A stretch of 64,000 nucleotides of DNA from Heliocidaris erythrogramma (Eukaryota; Echinodermata; Echinoidea; Camarodonta; Echinometridae), in the NCBI GenBank assembly GCA_025617745.1, contig CM046862.1, positions 55,339,946-55,403,945 on the forward strand. The letters run 5' to 3'. Positions within the stretch are counted from its first letter, which is position 1, and each line of letters starts with the position of its first letter. Positions 23,686-35,164 of this stretch are shown here, one piece after another. The translations under genes were made by a program, and so were the position numbers. Below the pieces are notes generated by a model that saw nothing but the letters and a program-made list of their open reading frames with translations, had not been told where the DNA came from and made no database searches.

Positions 23686-23772
23686 ATGGCGGCGACTACA
23701 ACTCTGTGCAATCTTGATCGCTCTAGAGAGGAGAATACCGATATCTTCTTCAAGAATCATCAAAACCTTTAT
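23686..23772 (+). CDS. Short first-exon-like frame, left arm
   Basis: The ATG opens MAATTTLCNLDRSREENTD, then IFFKNHQNLY, and is followed by the donor GTAAGTAT. A diverged copy lies on the minus strand at 26465-26369 in the right arm, with a 10-nt length difference and a weak donor (GTACAT). Retention of an ATG plus donor suggests a real first exon of an element-encoded or captured gene. No family was recognised. Confidence 0.4.
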
Positions 23773-24271
23773 GTAAGTATATTATAATTATTGTGAAATT
23801 GTAAATCGACCCATCCCACAGGCGAATCTCAATACTACAGCTTGTAAATGATGCAGCAGCTTGGTTATATTGTTTTGTTTATATTATAAATCCCATCGAC
23901 ATCCTATGATACTGTGGCTGTACATGCACAACGCGTACATTTTGTCACTATACTAGCTAGCACGTACTAGACTAGACCGATATTATCTGTCTCTTCTCGT
24001 TGGGCTTCTCATCTAACGTCACGTTCTTGTAACATGGTCAGGCTATAGTATTGAGAAAATTCGCCTATGAGCTGGGACGATTTATAATTTCACCATACCG
24101 TGTGGCTCAAAAAAAAAACGTTACACTTTTGAAATCGTTGCATAATTAAGCATATGTATATTTTCATGGGAAAATGTGGATATGTATGGAAAGCTGAGAG
24201 ACCCACCTTTCAGAATATGATATGACAAAATTGAAAAAAAAATCATGCATCGATGAGCAGTGCTCACTTAA

Positions 24272-24563
24272 AGGGATACGCCACCGGGCGGCCGTGGGGA
24301 AAGTCAGGATTGCGTAAGCCCCATTCACTCGTACACAAAGTTTGTGCGTCGAACGCGTCCGTTGGACTAAGTGGGATTACATTTCAACTGCACGAAGCCG
24401 ACCGAATCTCGGACGAGAGCTCGAGCTCAGGCGGAGCGTGCATGTTTGTGCGGCGACCAGTCTATCCGAGGTTTGCGCCCGCGGGGCAACGGCATGATCA
24501 GGTAACGATCACGGTGCCCTCTCGCGGCATTAAAACGTCCACAATCTGCGGTTGATTATCCCT
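24272..24563. mobile_element. TTAA MITE, family A (AGGGATACGCCACC), complete copy
   Basis: It is flanked by TTAA (24268-24271 and 24564-24567). The left end is AGGGATACGCCACC and the right end TATCCCT. The opposite arm of the inverted repeat has GTGCTCACTTAAGTTAGAGG with no insert, which proves insertion at a single TTAA. Other copies are at 25888-26063, 49191-49424 and 60503-60712. Internal CG content is much higher than its surroundings. Confidence 0.92.
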
Positions 24564-24698
24564 TTAAGTTTGAGGTATGAAAATTTGCCTGTGCAGGATT
24601 TTTCTTTCCAATTTTTGACAGGTAAGTTATTTGTAGCTTACAAAATAAGGATGCTATGAGATATTCATGATCAATTATGACAACTTTTTGTTTCTTAA

Positions 24699-25600
24699 AG
24701 GAGAATTAACCTCAAACAATAAAGACGATAGTGTTCAAAGGTGTTATTTATTCCTACTTGTTAGACTATATGGCTTCGCGTCAAAATATACGAGATCGAT
24801 GCGAATCAAGATTTTCTGAGCAAAATTTATCATCTGCTAGCAATATGTATCGTCTGCTAGCAGCTCATGGGGGCTGCCATTTTTTTATGTGTACAAGAAG
24901 ATTTTCTTAATCAAAATGCCCAATTGCCCTTTTCAAAATTAAAAACCCATTTGAGATTGAAAATATAGAATAGATATGTCACTTTATTTTTAAACTGAAG
25001 ATTTCCTTATATATTTCTGTTGAAAAGCGATATTCGCTTAATAGAAATCTATTTTCTCGACAATGGACGTATGGGACGGAGCAAATTAATTCAAATTTTA
25101 TGGATGCTTCTTCCCTGAGCATCTATAGCGGCAAACTATGCATTCACCTGCTTTCGGATAATGGACTTGAAAAGTCAGAATGCATGCTGCATATATTATG
25201 TTCTGCTCTGTTTGGCAAACCCAAGAAAATAGATTTTTGTTACGCAAAACCAGACAATTTAAAAGTATCATTATAAAGATTTAATTTTTATAATACATTT
25301 AAACACCCACTTTACTTTTTTCGTCACATATGGGATTTTAGGTAATGAAGAAAATCAATTTAGGTTTTGGATTCAAAATATCTTCCTGACTGGAACATTT
25401 CTCAATGGTTCATGTACAACTCCAAATCAGCAAGAAAATGGCAGCCCCCATGTAAATGAGTAGGAGACGATACCGGGCGTTGGAATATCTTTATTTATAC
25501 CCTTTTCTCATATCTTATTAGAAAATGATTTAGGCCAATAAGTAGGAATATATTACACCTTCCAATATAAGTAAATTTGTAATCAGGGGTTAATTCTCCT
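24699..25600. mobile_element. TTAA foldback MITE, family C (AGGAGAATTAACC), complete copy
   Basis: It lies between TTAA at 24695-24698 and 25601-25604. The ends AGGAGAATTAACC and GGTTAATTCTCCT are inverse, with sub-terminal similarity (AAGGTGTWATWTATTCCTACTT) on both sides. The opposite arm reads TTTGTTTCTTAATATCTG with no insert, an empty site. A half copy lies at 15245-15474. Confidence 0.92.
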
Positions 25601-25887
25601 TTAATATCTTTTTTTTGATTATTGAATAAGAAATATATGCATGAACGAACGTTAATTGTATTGATTATTGTAGCGTTAAATGTGAAAAATTCAAGGATAC
25701 CGTACCTCCACCCCAATCATCACTCCATCCCTGGCCATCCTCACCCCTCCCCCCCCCCCCTCTTTTTGCAGCTTTGATTAGCAATACCGGTAATGAAATG
25801 GGTGTGAATATGTGTTTATGATCATTGTCATAATCATAATCAATTCCCCCATTCCTCCCCTGCTCCTCTCTCTGCCAATATCTCTGC

Positions 25888-26063
25888 TTCACGAAGCCGA
25901 CCGAATCTCGCACGAGAGCTCGAGCTCAGGCGGAGCGTGCATGTTTGTGCGGCGACCAGTCTATCAGAGGTTTGCGCCCCGCGGGGCAACGGCATGATCA
26001 GGTAACGATCACAGTGCGCTCTCGCGGCGTTAAAACGTCCACAATCTGCGGTTGAGTATCCCT
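25888..26063. mobile_element. Truncated family A MITE
   Basis: It matches the right 60% of the element at 24272-24563, sharing CACGAAGCCGACCGAATCTC and GTTTGTGCGGCGACCAGTCT. It ends TATCCCTTCAA, so the right TTAA is mutated. It lies in the spacer between the inverted-repeat arms. Confidence 0.85.
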
Positions 26064-26072
26064 TCAATCTTC

Positions 26073-26684
26073 GTTCATGCATAAATGTCTTATTCAATAA
26101 TCAAAAACAGATATTAAGAAACAAAAGGATGTTATAATTGATCATGAATATCTCATATCACCCTTATTTTGTAGGCTATAAATTTTCATTCCTCTAACTT
26201 AAGTGAGCACTGCTTATCGATGCACGATTTTTTTTTTCATATCATATGAAAGGTGGGTCCTTTAGCTTTCCATACATATCAACATTTTCCCATAAAAATA
26301 TATATGCCTAATTTGGCAACCATTTCAAAAGTGTAACTTTTGTTTTTTAGCCACACGGTGTAATGTACATAAAGGTTTTGATAATTTTTTAAAGAAGAAA
26401 TTGGTATTCTCTTCTTTCATGTCTTTGGAGCGATCAAGATTACACAGAGTTGTAGTCGCCGCCATTGCTCATAACATAACGTAAACACCTTTGAACCACA
26501 CACATCACATGCTCCTGATCCTAGGGCCTATACATTCGCGTCCACGAGCATGCGTAATACATGAACTAGGCCTTTGTAGCTCAGAACATGAATATTCATG
26601 ATGCATATACCTTTGAACCAATCAGGAGGCAGGATTTTACTGTTACTGTAAAACTGTTTGGGGAAAAAATATCGCCGCCGGCGG
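26073..26684 (-). repeat. Right arm of the 4.3-kb inverted repeat
   Basis: This is the compact arm. Read on the minus strand it runs from CCGCCGGCGGCGATATTTTT to about ATGCATGAACGAAGATTGAA. It matches the left arm with gaps only where that arm carries insertions. It contains the diverged first-exon-like ATG at 26465. Just outside its outer end lies a GTGGATCCGCCACTGG remnant. Confidence 0.85.
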
Positions 26685-26734
26685 GGGGTGGCCGATTTTC
26701 TCATATGTGGATCCGCCACTGGTTACCTAATGGA

Positions 26735-27260
26735 TACACTGTGATTGATTGATAGACTGATTGAGAAACTGATTGAATACGTACAGTAGATGTAGATGTA
26801 CATTAACTGGTTGATTCATTGATTTATCGAAAGATTGATTTACAGTGAGTGAATTATTTATTGATAGATCAGTTGACTGGTAATTGATTAATTTGGCATT
26901 CTTGTTCAAACGAATGGTTTATGAATGGTTTGGAAAAGCTTTCATGAATAATTTGTTAAATTACAGTGTGTTTGATTGATTTTGACAGATTTGCCCGAAA
27001 GTCTGGCTGGTTGATTGACTGATTGATGGTTTGAGCATTTGATAAATTAATTGATCAATCATATTGATTGTTGATTAACTGATTACCTTATTGAAAGACT
27101 GGCTGAATGGTTGAATGAATGACTGATGCATCGATTGATTGATTAATTGATTTAATGACTTATTGATCTGTCGTTTAATGTACAGTATTGATTGTTTGAT
27201 TGTTGCTTGATTTATTAATTGATTTTTTATTGATTAATTGATTGAATGATCTGAAGATGT
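26735..27260. repeat. Degenerate TGAT/TTGA-rich simple repeat
   Basis: More than 500 bp are dominated by variants of ATTGATTGATTGA and GACTGATTGA. Repeated-word frames on either strand are ignored. Confidence 0.8.
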
Positions 27261-27696
27261 ATTAATTTGGTACTTTTCTTCTTGACTGAATGTGGATTTG
27301 ATGTCTGTGAATTGTGAATACTGTGCTTAAAAGATCTTGAAATAATTACACATTGTTCATTCTCATCCATGCATAAAGTAATGAAATCATTAAAATAGTG
27401 ATAGAAAATTGACACAAAATTCCTAGACTATCATAATATCATCATCAATTTATGCAAAAGAGCAATTTGTTTGAATTATTCGGATTGCCTCGCTGGTTTA
27501 ATTTTCCCTCTTCTTTCAATTTGGCGCAAGCCATTTTTCACACTCTGGACAAAAACAGACAGTGTTCGCCCAAGGGTGAACAAAAAAAAAATTGTTAGTG
27601 TTACATGATAGATGAGACTATTGGGCATCTATCGACATGAAGAAAAAAAAAATCTAAATATCTTGAAATGTAAATTTGACAGATTTTTCAAACGTG

Positions 27697-28079
27697 CAGT
27701 GGCGGATCCAGGGGGGGGGGGGGGGGGGCACAGTCGGCCCGTGCCCCCCCCCCCCCCCTTTTGGAAGAGAAGTATGAATTTTTACCATAGACGATCCGCC
27801 ATTTTCTCGATTGTGCCCCCCCCCCCCCCTTTTTTTTGAGTGAAGACTTTTTTTCTTTTTTTTTTTTGCTTGTCAGGGAATTATGGAGGGAAACTGGACC
27901 CCATAACCCCTTACTGAGCGATTTCTGAAGGTTTGGCGAATTTGTTTTTGTCCCTCCCCCCACCCCCCACTGAGCGACTTTTCGAGAATCTGGCGAGACC
28001 AAAAAAAAATACGGGTCTACCTTTTCACAAACTTTCATTTTTGTGCCCCCTCTTTTACTCAATCCTGGATCCGCCCCTG
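27697..28079. mobile_element. hAT-like MITE, CAGTGGCGGATCCAGG family, with G/C-run core
   Basis: It starts CAGTGGCGGATCCAGG and ends CCTGGATCCGCCCCTG. The flanking 8-bp repeats CAAACGTG (27689-27696 and 28080-28087) are identical, which indicates hAT-type insertion. The interior has G and C runs of up to 18 nt. Family members are at 45205-45554, 51415-51660 and 51993-52554. Confidence 0.88.
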
Positions 28080-28087
28080 CAAACGTG

Positions 28088-29856
28088 TAACGTATTTTTT
28101 TTTTAAATTCGCAATATAATTGATAGCAAGAGAGTGTGGATGTGTGTACCGTTCAGTTGAACCATGTTACTTTCAGATATGTGAACAGATAATGATAGGA
28201 CTTAATGGCGCAGGTCACTCGGTTAATTTACAAGCTTTCGGCTCCTGGCCTTCTTCCAGTTTATTTGCTAACTCAAAGAGAATGAAACAAATAATAATAA
28301 TAAACAACTTAAACAAAACTAAAGAAAAACTTAACTAACTTGCCAACTTTATGATAATTTTGTTTTTTTGTCTTTAATTTTGTTAAGTTGTTTATTATTA
28401 TTATTTATTTCATTCTGTTTGGGAAATATCAAGTAATATCAATTTCCTTTGAAGCCTGTTCTTAGTTGAAAATTTATACTGTTTTAGGATACATGTATTA
28501 TCATATTTGTAGTATGTGTTATATACGATGATTGTAAGTTTTACCATGATTGTAATTTGTTTCAAGAGAGAAAAGAATAAAAACTGATTATAATTTTAAA
28601 AAATGTCTTGATATCATCATATGGACTCGATAAAAGATTTTAAAAACACCCACTAGTATAATCGATTCATTTCAGCTTGGGAGAAATTAAAACTTCGTGT
28701 CTGATTTTCTTATAGAAATACTATATATGACAAGTAATTGTCATATTTACAACTTAATTTAACTTGAAAACAAAAGTAAATATATTTAAACATAATTATT
28801 AGCTGATAAGGAATCGTGTGTATCTTTCATAAGTTACTAACTGTTTTAAAAAGTTATTTTTAAATTATATGCTGTTTAAAATATCCGCGGGGGTAATTTC
28901 TGCGGCCCACAAGCCTAGACCTATTTGTTAGTTCATTTTGGCGGGAACCCACATTATTTGATTGGGTTCCTTATTAGAAAAGAGTACGATAAAGACATCA
29001 TTATCCCAAGATACGTAATTTACGAGGAACGAAACTTCGGAGAAACGAAAATTTGGAATTAAAAGCTTTCGGGGAAAACGACATGTAACCTATAAGCGCA
29101 TGTCTGTACGCCTTCCGGACATGAGTACATGCGCGTACTAGCTTTAATCCATGCATGGGTTTAAAAACGTCTTTCGTGAATGCGAGCCACGTTCAAAGTA
29201 GTTCAGATTGTAAACGAATTTATTTTGAGAGCAATCTCCCCAATACGCGACCAGGCGCATGCCTGACCCCTAATTTGTACGGGGTATAGTAGGAATATTG
29301 TGGTTTTCTCGCAGCGTTCCTCGCCCGTACGAATTTTGTTATTACGCCACACTCAAAGCTAGCAGAAGTTAGTGGGAGATCGCGTTATGGGGATAAGGCG
29401 CCAGACGGCTCAGATCCTGTTTTGTTAATGCTTTGGAGACGAGACGTATTTACCACATTTTGTGGTTTGGCTCAGGCAGTTTGGAGCACAAACATTGAAT
29501 TTGGGTTATGTCATTATAATGATCGAATTTATTACAAAAAACAAGTATTTCCCATGTCTTTACCCAAAAAATACAATGCAATAATTTATTCAACAAAATT
29601 GAATGTATGAAATTATGTAGATATAATTTCATTTTACTCAAAGATAGAAAATACTTTTTTTTTCTTCAACTGATTTATCGAGCGTTTAAAAGAATTTCTT
29701 TAAGTTTTGATTCTACATACTTTTCCACATGGTGTCGAATATTCCATATACATGTATACATAACAATATTTTGGCTGAACCCAGATTGTTTCATCTGGGG
29801 TATTTTCATGTCATTCCTACATATATTGCGTGTTTAATTATTAAAATGAGTTATCA
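28088..29856. other. AT-rich intergenic stretch; no gene seen
   Basis: Contains an inverted pair around 28290-28420 (AATAATAATAAACAACTTAA and its inverse). The GC-richer patch at 28900-29400 has no recognisable coding or RNA gene. Confidence 0.45.
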
Positions 29857-30043
29857 TCAAGCATGCACTGTGAATATCTGGGGAGCGTTTTATCAAGCGT
29901 TTTGTCGGTGATTTTTACCGTCAACTGTTATAAGCTACTGAAATCCTTGCATCTGATTGTCGGAGAGCAAATTTGTCGGTGAATATCACGAACAAAACAC
30001 TTGATGAAACACTCCCCAGATATTCACAGTGCGTGCTTGATGG
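29857..30043. mobile_element. Foldback MITE, CTGGGGAGCGTTTYATCAAG family
   Basis: The core starts CTGGGGAGCGTTTTATCAAG and ends GATGAAACACTCCCCAG. The flanks themselves extend the palindrome (CATGCACTGTGAATAT against ATATTCACAGTGCGTG). Shared interior words TGCAAGGATTTCAG and GAGAGCAAATTTGTC-like occur in the copies at 61239-61382 and 62862-63004. Confidence 0.8.
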
Positions 30044-30830
30044 CAAAGATGTTACAGAGGAAGTCAACCCTGATTACAAGTCGACAAGCGTTTGTCTTTT
30101 TGCATTGTATTACAGAAATCTTCGACTTTGAGTATAAATTAACCGACATGTTTTAAAAGATACCATGATTTATTGAGACAATTTGTTGCATTTTCAAAAT
30201 TTGAGTGGTTTATGTCATGCGATCCAAAAATTAACCATTTTAGCACCCATTTTATTCATAAGCCGTAGTATTTCAATACGGACCGAAGTGAAGTTAACGA
30301 AGGGCCGGAGAATTTCGATGCATAATATTGCCCTCTACGTCGAAAATGGCTTATTTGAGGTAGCGAGAATTTGACTTGTGACTAAAAAAGCGATATAATG
30401 TAAATATTGTAACTGTAAATGAAAAGATAAGTGGAGGAGTCTATTTTATAAACATTGCTCGTGCGATAGCCTATATACCCTTCTTTGGAATAAAGTTTAA
30501 AGAATAGTTACAGTCCTTAGATTAAATGAAAAAAAAGAAAAAGAAACGAGCTAATTTTGAGCAATATCAGAAAGGATATATGGATAGTTCAAAACACATT
30601 TCTTGAACCTGCATTTCAGTAAATGCAGTATAAATCCAGGGGATTATGCCTTTTTTATAGAGACATCTTGCATCATTATTGATTTGAATAATCAAATAAT
30701 CAAATACCCAAGATCCTCTTCTTTCTGACTCATTAATATTCAAACGGTCCGCCGTGGACAATGGTTAGTAAACGAAGAAGCTTGACTGGGGAGGAATTTT
30801 TAATTTGTAAACAAATCTTTCGGCATATTA
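30044..30830. other. AT-rich intergenic stretch; no gene seen
   Basis: No recognised coding exon, RNA gene or paired repeat end. Confidence 0.45.
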
Positions 30831-31580
30831 TAAGTTCAGTTAAGTTCAGATTTTTCATTGACATGAGAGAAGACATTCGTAAAAAAATCAATAATCAAAT
30901 TAAAGGAAATTCAGTTGCCTGTCAAGCAGGTAGGTGAACGTTCATTATTTGTTCCAAGGTGCCAAAGTGAAATTAACGGGAATGAAAAAAAAACACCCTC
31001 GAAATTCACAGTCATAGTGCACAGAAAGTCAAAACAAAACATGATAAAAGTTTTCATGATTCATTGCTCATGAAAAGAAAATCAATCTTCAAATATAAAA
31101 ATGGGCCAATGCGTAGAAAGAAGATTAAGGACAACGCATTTGGGGGGGGGGGGGGGGGGGGGCACACCATTGAACCCAACAATAATGTACCTTGGAAATG
31201 CAGTTTCCTTAATCCCATATACTACGTCACTGAGTAACCATATACTGCCATTACATTTTACTCAGCCTTCAATTTCATTCAAAAATAATACATTTTGGAC
31301 ATTTAATCGCCCTTGTGGCTACTCCATATCACATTTAAATATAAGCTAAAGAGAAGCCTCTTCGCTCTCTCTCCCCTCTCTCTCTCTCTTTTGGTGTGGA
31401 AATGAGAGAGAGAGATGGGGGGGGGGGGGGGGGAGCGAAAGCTCGATCATACAGTTTCAACCAAGTCTCTCACCCAAGGATATAGCCATCGTATAAGTTT
31501 GATCTTTGGTTTCCATTGTCATGTGGAAGGGCATTTACATTTTTGTTTAAATTTTGTACTATATATATATATATATATTC

Positions 31581-32223
31581 AGCTGGATCAAAGCGAATGC
31601 TTTGAATACATGTATACATTAGAATAAATTATTATTAACATTATTGTAAGGAAATAACATATACAACAGCTTTGGCAATTCTCGTGGAAATAAATACAAA
31701 GTGAAAGAAATGCGAGAATAACGTTGCGTAGCTCAATCAAAGTTCCCCAGAGCTGTCCTACCTTTTTGAAATTTCCACGAGAATTGCCAAAGCTGTTGTA
31801 TATGTTATTTCCTTACAATAATGTTAATAATAATTTATTCTAATGTATACATGTATTCAAAGCATTCGCTTGGATCCAGCTGAGGCACTAGCTGCTTGTC
31901 TTGTTCAAAAACTCATCTGCCCCCGACAAGGGGAATTAATTAATAAGGTTGAGGATTTGTCAATCTGTCGGTCAATTGAATCTGTTGTCGGCGAAACCAC
32001 TAACCCGTCTCCGTGGTCTAGTGGTTAAGGTATTGGCGTTCTAAGCCAACGACCCGGGTTCGATTCCCGGCGGAGACATTTTTTCAGCCTTTGCAAAAAT
32101 TTTAAAAAGGGAGGACAGCTCTGGGGAACTTTGATTGAGCTACGCAACGTTATTCTCGCATTTCTTTCACTTTGTATTTATTTCCACGAGAATTGCCAAA
32201 GCTGTTGTATATGTTATTTCCTT

Positions 32224-32240
<17 letters not shown>
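31581..32240. mobile_element. Palindromic insertion carrying a tRNA gene
   Basis: The left arm at 31590-31768 is repeated inverted, in part at 31767-31870 and in part at 32105-32237. It shares AGGAAATAACATATACAACA and GCTTTGGCAATTCTCGTGG. The whole lies between (TA)n runs, where the duplicated partner block at 41941-41980 has only GTACTATATATGTAC. The insertion is therefore a gain in this copy. Confidence 0.75.
32007..32077 (+). tRNA. tRNA-Arg (anticodon TCT)
   Basis: The acceptor stem GTCTCCG pairs perfectly with CGGAGAC. The anticodon stem TTGGC/GCCAA is perfect, with loop GTTCTAA, giving anticodon TCT after U33. The T-arm CCGGG-TTCGATT-CCCGG is perfect and contains box B (GGTTCGATTCC). 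Box A-like TGGTCTAGTGG lies in the D-arm. No intron is present, and a T6 polymerase III terminator follows the discriminator A. Position 32 is G, which is unusual. Stem integrity suggests a functional gene, although it sits in repeat arms. Confidence 0.88.
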
Positions 32241-32262
<22 letters not shown>

Positions 32263-32435
32263 ACTATATATGGAAGAAAAACACTCATGCTTAAAATTTA
32301 TATTTATCTTGCCGTAACAGAGTGAAAGATGGTAGTTTTACATTTAATTTGCTATATAATTCAATGAATTATTTCACACTCTTGTATGAAAAATCTGAAC
32401 TTAGATAAGTGTTTACTTTCTTCATTTTTTGCGGC

Positions 32436-32436
32436 A

Positions 32437-32479
<43 letters not shown>

Positions 32480-32528
32480 GTATATATATATGTATATATA
32501 TATGTATATATATATGTATATATATATG

Positions 32529-32562
<34 letters not shown>

Positions 32563-32572
32563 TACACATACT
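32436..32572. repeat. Compound microsatellite (TG)n-(TA)n-(CA)n
   Basis: A TG run, then TATATATATG-type units, then a CA run form an overall imperfect palindrome. Frames across it are artefacts. Confidence 0.95.
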
Positions 32573-32579
32573 ATGACAA

Positions 32580-34000
32580 TTATTGTCTTTAAAATTACTA
32601 TCATGAATTATTATTATCATTATTATTATTATTGCTGTCATTTTTGTTCGCATTATTACCATCATCATCATTTTTTGAATTTCCATCACGGATAATTTTG
32701 TAAAAATAAGAAATGGATGAGTAAGTTGTTAAGAATGACAACTTATCATTTGACTTTTTTACCCTAAAAAGAACTATTTCATCCAGTAATGACTCGAAGC
32801 AAGCTATTATTTCTTTTTTGTTTTATTTTCATAAGTTTCTATTATTTCCTCTCATAAAGAAAATTGTTTATAATTTGAAACATTTCATTAAACAATATTA
32901 CAAATCAATTTAAAAACAATACAAATAAACTTTCATGTAAAATTTTGTCAATCGAAATGCACATTTCAAGAAAAGTAAGAATGACATATTTAAGTTAACA
33001 TTACATTACAAAATAATAATGAAGATAACAATTGTTATGTTCGTTTTTTTTTTTCATATAAAGAATCGCAAATAAAGTTTTACTGCTTTTAGTTTTCTTG
33101 TTAATAATATATTTGATGGAGTGATATTGATCGATTATATCATTGCGTAATCGATAATAATTCTTGTACTATCTCATTTAAAACAGGAAATAAGATTTTA
33201 AAAAGTGTTCCTAGCAAAAATGAAGATACAAAATTAACAAATATTTAAAAAGTTATAAAAAGGGTATTAAAAAGAAAAGTAATGTTAAATACAGGAAATA
33301 TATTTTTAAAAAGATTCAATTTAAAAAAATCTACACATTCAACCGCTTTTAATTATACAAATCTAATAGGTATATTTAATGTTGATCTAATAGTTCTCTA
33401 ATTTACCAACACCGAAACTAACAATTTCGAAATATTTTGGCCGAACGCAAGTGACAGCGTTCGAACATAAGGAAGAACCAAATAAAAGCTTTTATTACAT
33501 CAAGAATTGTCAACCCTGTTGTATAGTTGATTTCACCCCTTACCCCCTCCCCCTTCCGCAACCCCAGACCAATTTATGGTCGTTTCAATATTTCACCTTT
33601 TTCAAATGCATGCGTGTGCGCGCTGATACGTACATCCCCACGAATAAACTGTTTCCCACAAATTCGCCCTCCCTGAATGAGCACTCATTTTAAATTCAAC
33701 CTGGCTCATAATAAATTTTTAAGGGTAACCTTTCGCTAAATCTCCATTTTTGGGTCATAGAATAACATTATTTTTCACTAATTTTGTCACTTGTTCATAG
33801 ACAAATAGAGTACGTCATGAATCTCTAATTCCTCCTGTTTTATTTGATGTGTAAATCATGACAATCGACAAAATGTTAAATAGTCTATTCAATCATTTGG
33901 AAATTAGACGTTTCTGGGGGTTCCTGATCATTAGGTATTCAGAGAATAACCCAGTCAAGCATAACTGGAAATAAAATTAACATTTTTTCGGGGGTGGGGG
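32580..34000. other. AT-rich intergenic stretch; no gene seen
   Basis: Simple ATT-rich sequence at 32600-32670, then unremarkable AT-rich DNA with no supported exon. Confidence 0.5.
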
Positions 34001-34001
34001 A

Positions 34002-34560
34002 CGTGCGGTTTTATTGATATTTAGTGTTCTCAAGTACACGTAAATTGCCTGTTCATTATGTGCATGCACGCTACAGAGATATACAGTATGTCCTAAGCTA
34101 GAAAAACTTGTAAATGTTCATGCACTTAGCTAAAAATACAGTGTTTAAACATAGACTGTTCATTCAGAAATTATTTGATATTAGGGAACAGATGTAAATA
34201 AGCTGGCCTCTGTCAAAATTGCTAATAAAACCTTATCTACTTTGATAGTCGATAATATGTGATTAGAAAAGATATATTAAAATTTTACAAATATTTTAAA
34301 GGTTTATAAGGGGTTTATAAATACCCCACCCCCTCAAACCCACCCGGATTTTATATATTTGAATATTTCATTTAGTTAAATCCAATTTGTTTCGTGATCT
34401 TTGAAATTAAATGTTTGGTGAAGATGTTATAAATATCTTTTATATATTTTTTTTTCTCTGAGAAAACCTTCGTGGTTTAATTTCTCAAACGTTTTAATGA
34501 ATGTTTTTAACAAAAAATACGACATAATACACATTCATATGGTACTTACATAGTTGGAGG
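34002..34560. repeat. Duplicated block B, copy 1
   Basis: Shares ordered words with 35165-35560, 38040-38590 and 39232-39420: TTTATTGATATTTAGTG, CAAGTACACGTAAATTGCC, GACTGTTCATTCAGA, GGGGTTTATAAATACCCCAC and TTTGTTTCGTG. Confidence 0.8.
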
Positions 34561-34640
34561 ACACACCTCTAAAAGCAAAAGCTTGAGGCGAGGGTGCCCT
34601 TAGTAACATAATACATAATATTACATAATAAATACATAAA
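34527..34640. repeat. Duplicated segment shared with 36825-36975
   Basis: Both read through GCGACATAATACACATTCAT or its one-base variant, AGTTGGAGGACACACCTC and GAGGCGAGGGTGCCCTTAG. At 36825 this segment forms the 3' end of a LINE, so 34527-34780 is probably a detached LINE 3' end. Confidence 0.75.
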
Positions 34641-35164
34641 AAGACAATAACTACATACAAAAAGAGAGAAATAAAAAGATAACATTCCTTAACCGCTGAG
34701 CTTAATTGGAGGGGAAAAAGAAAAAAAGAAAGAGAGAGAAAAAAAGGAGGGAGAAAGAGGGGAAATGGGGGAAGGTCGGAGGTTCATACGGTACATACAT
34801 AGTTGGACGACACACCTCTTTCGACAAGTCGAAAACCGACGTTGTCACTGCGCAGATGCATTGCACAGTTTGACCCGAGGAGAAGGGGTCTATACGGCGC
34901 GCTTTTTTGTTTTGGCTATCGCTAGTATAGTGTTGCGTACGTAGCTAGTGTACTCTGTGGAAACACGTAGTACGTGACCAAAGCCGTTTCAAAACAGCTT
35001 TGCCTTTATCTCACTTTTTGTAACCTGTTTCTGAAAGCACAAATTTGCGACTTTCAAAAAGGCTTTCCGAACCCCATAATCAAAACAGCTTTGCGTTTAT
35101 CATCTGTAAAAAAAAATCACTGAAAGCCCTTTGGAAAACCTGTTTCAGCCGAAAGAAAGAGATG

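Larger units (their letters stand above)
22338..25655 (+). repeat. Left arm of a 4.3-kb inverted repeat
   Basis: Blocks at 22338-22475, 23636-24271, 24564-24698 and 25601-25650 match, inverted, the right arm at 26073-26684. The arm is longer than its partner because it carries three insertions absent from the partner: a helicase cassette (about 22551-23635), a 292-bp MITE (24272-24563) and a 902-bp MITE (24699-25600). Confidence 0.85.
30831..32340. repeat. Duplicated block D1 (partner at 39805-42041)
   Basis: The order of unique words matches the partner: AGTTCAGATTTTTCATT, GTTGCCTGTCAAGCAGG, CACCATTGAACCCAAC, CCTTGGAAATGCAG, CATATACTACGTCACTGAG, and an AGAGAG/G-run segment. AGAAAAACACTC follows, after an interruption. 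D1 alone carries the tRNA palindrome (about 31570-32250); the partner alone carries the element at 40206-41611. Confidence 0.85.

Noticed and set aside
26527..27260. Asn/Ser-rich frames in the TTGATTGA region
   Set aside because: Simple-repeat read-through without any coding signature.
32361..32695. Several frames of repeated Tyr-Ile, Cys-Val and His-Thr
   Set aside because: Translations of the TG/TA/CA microsatellite.
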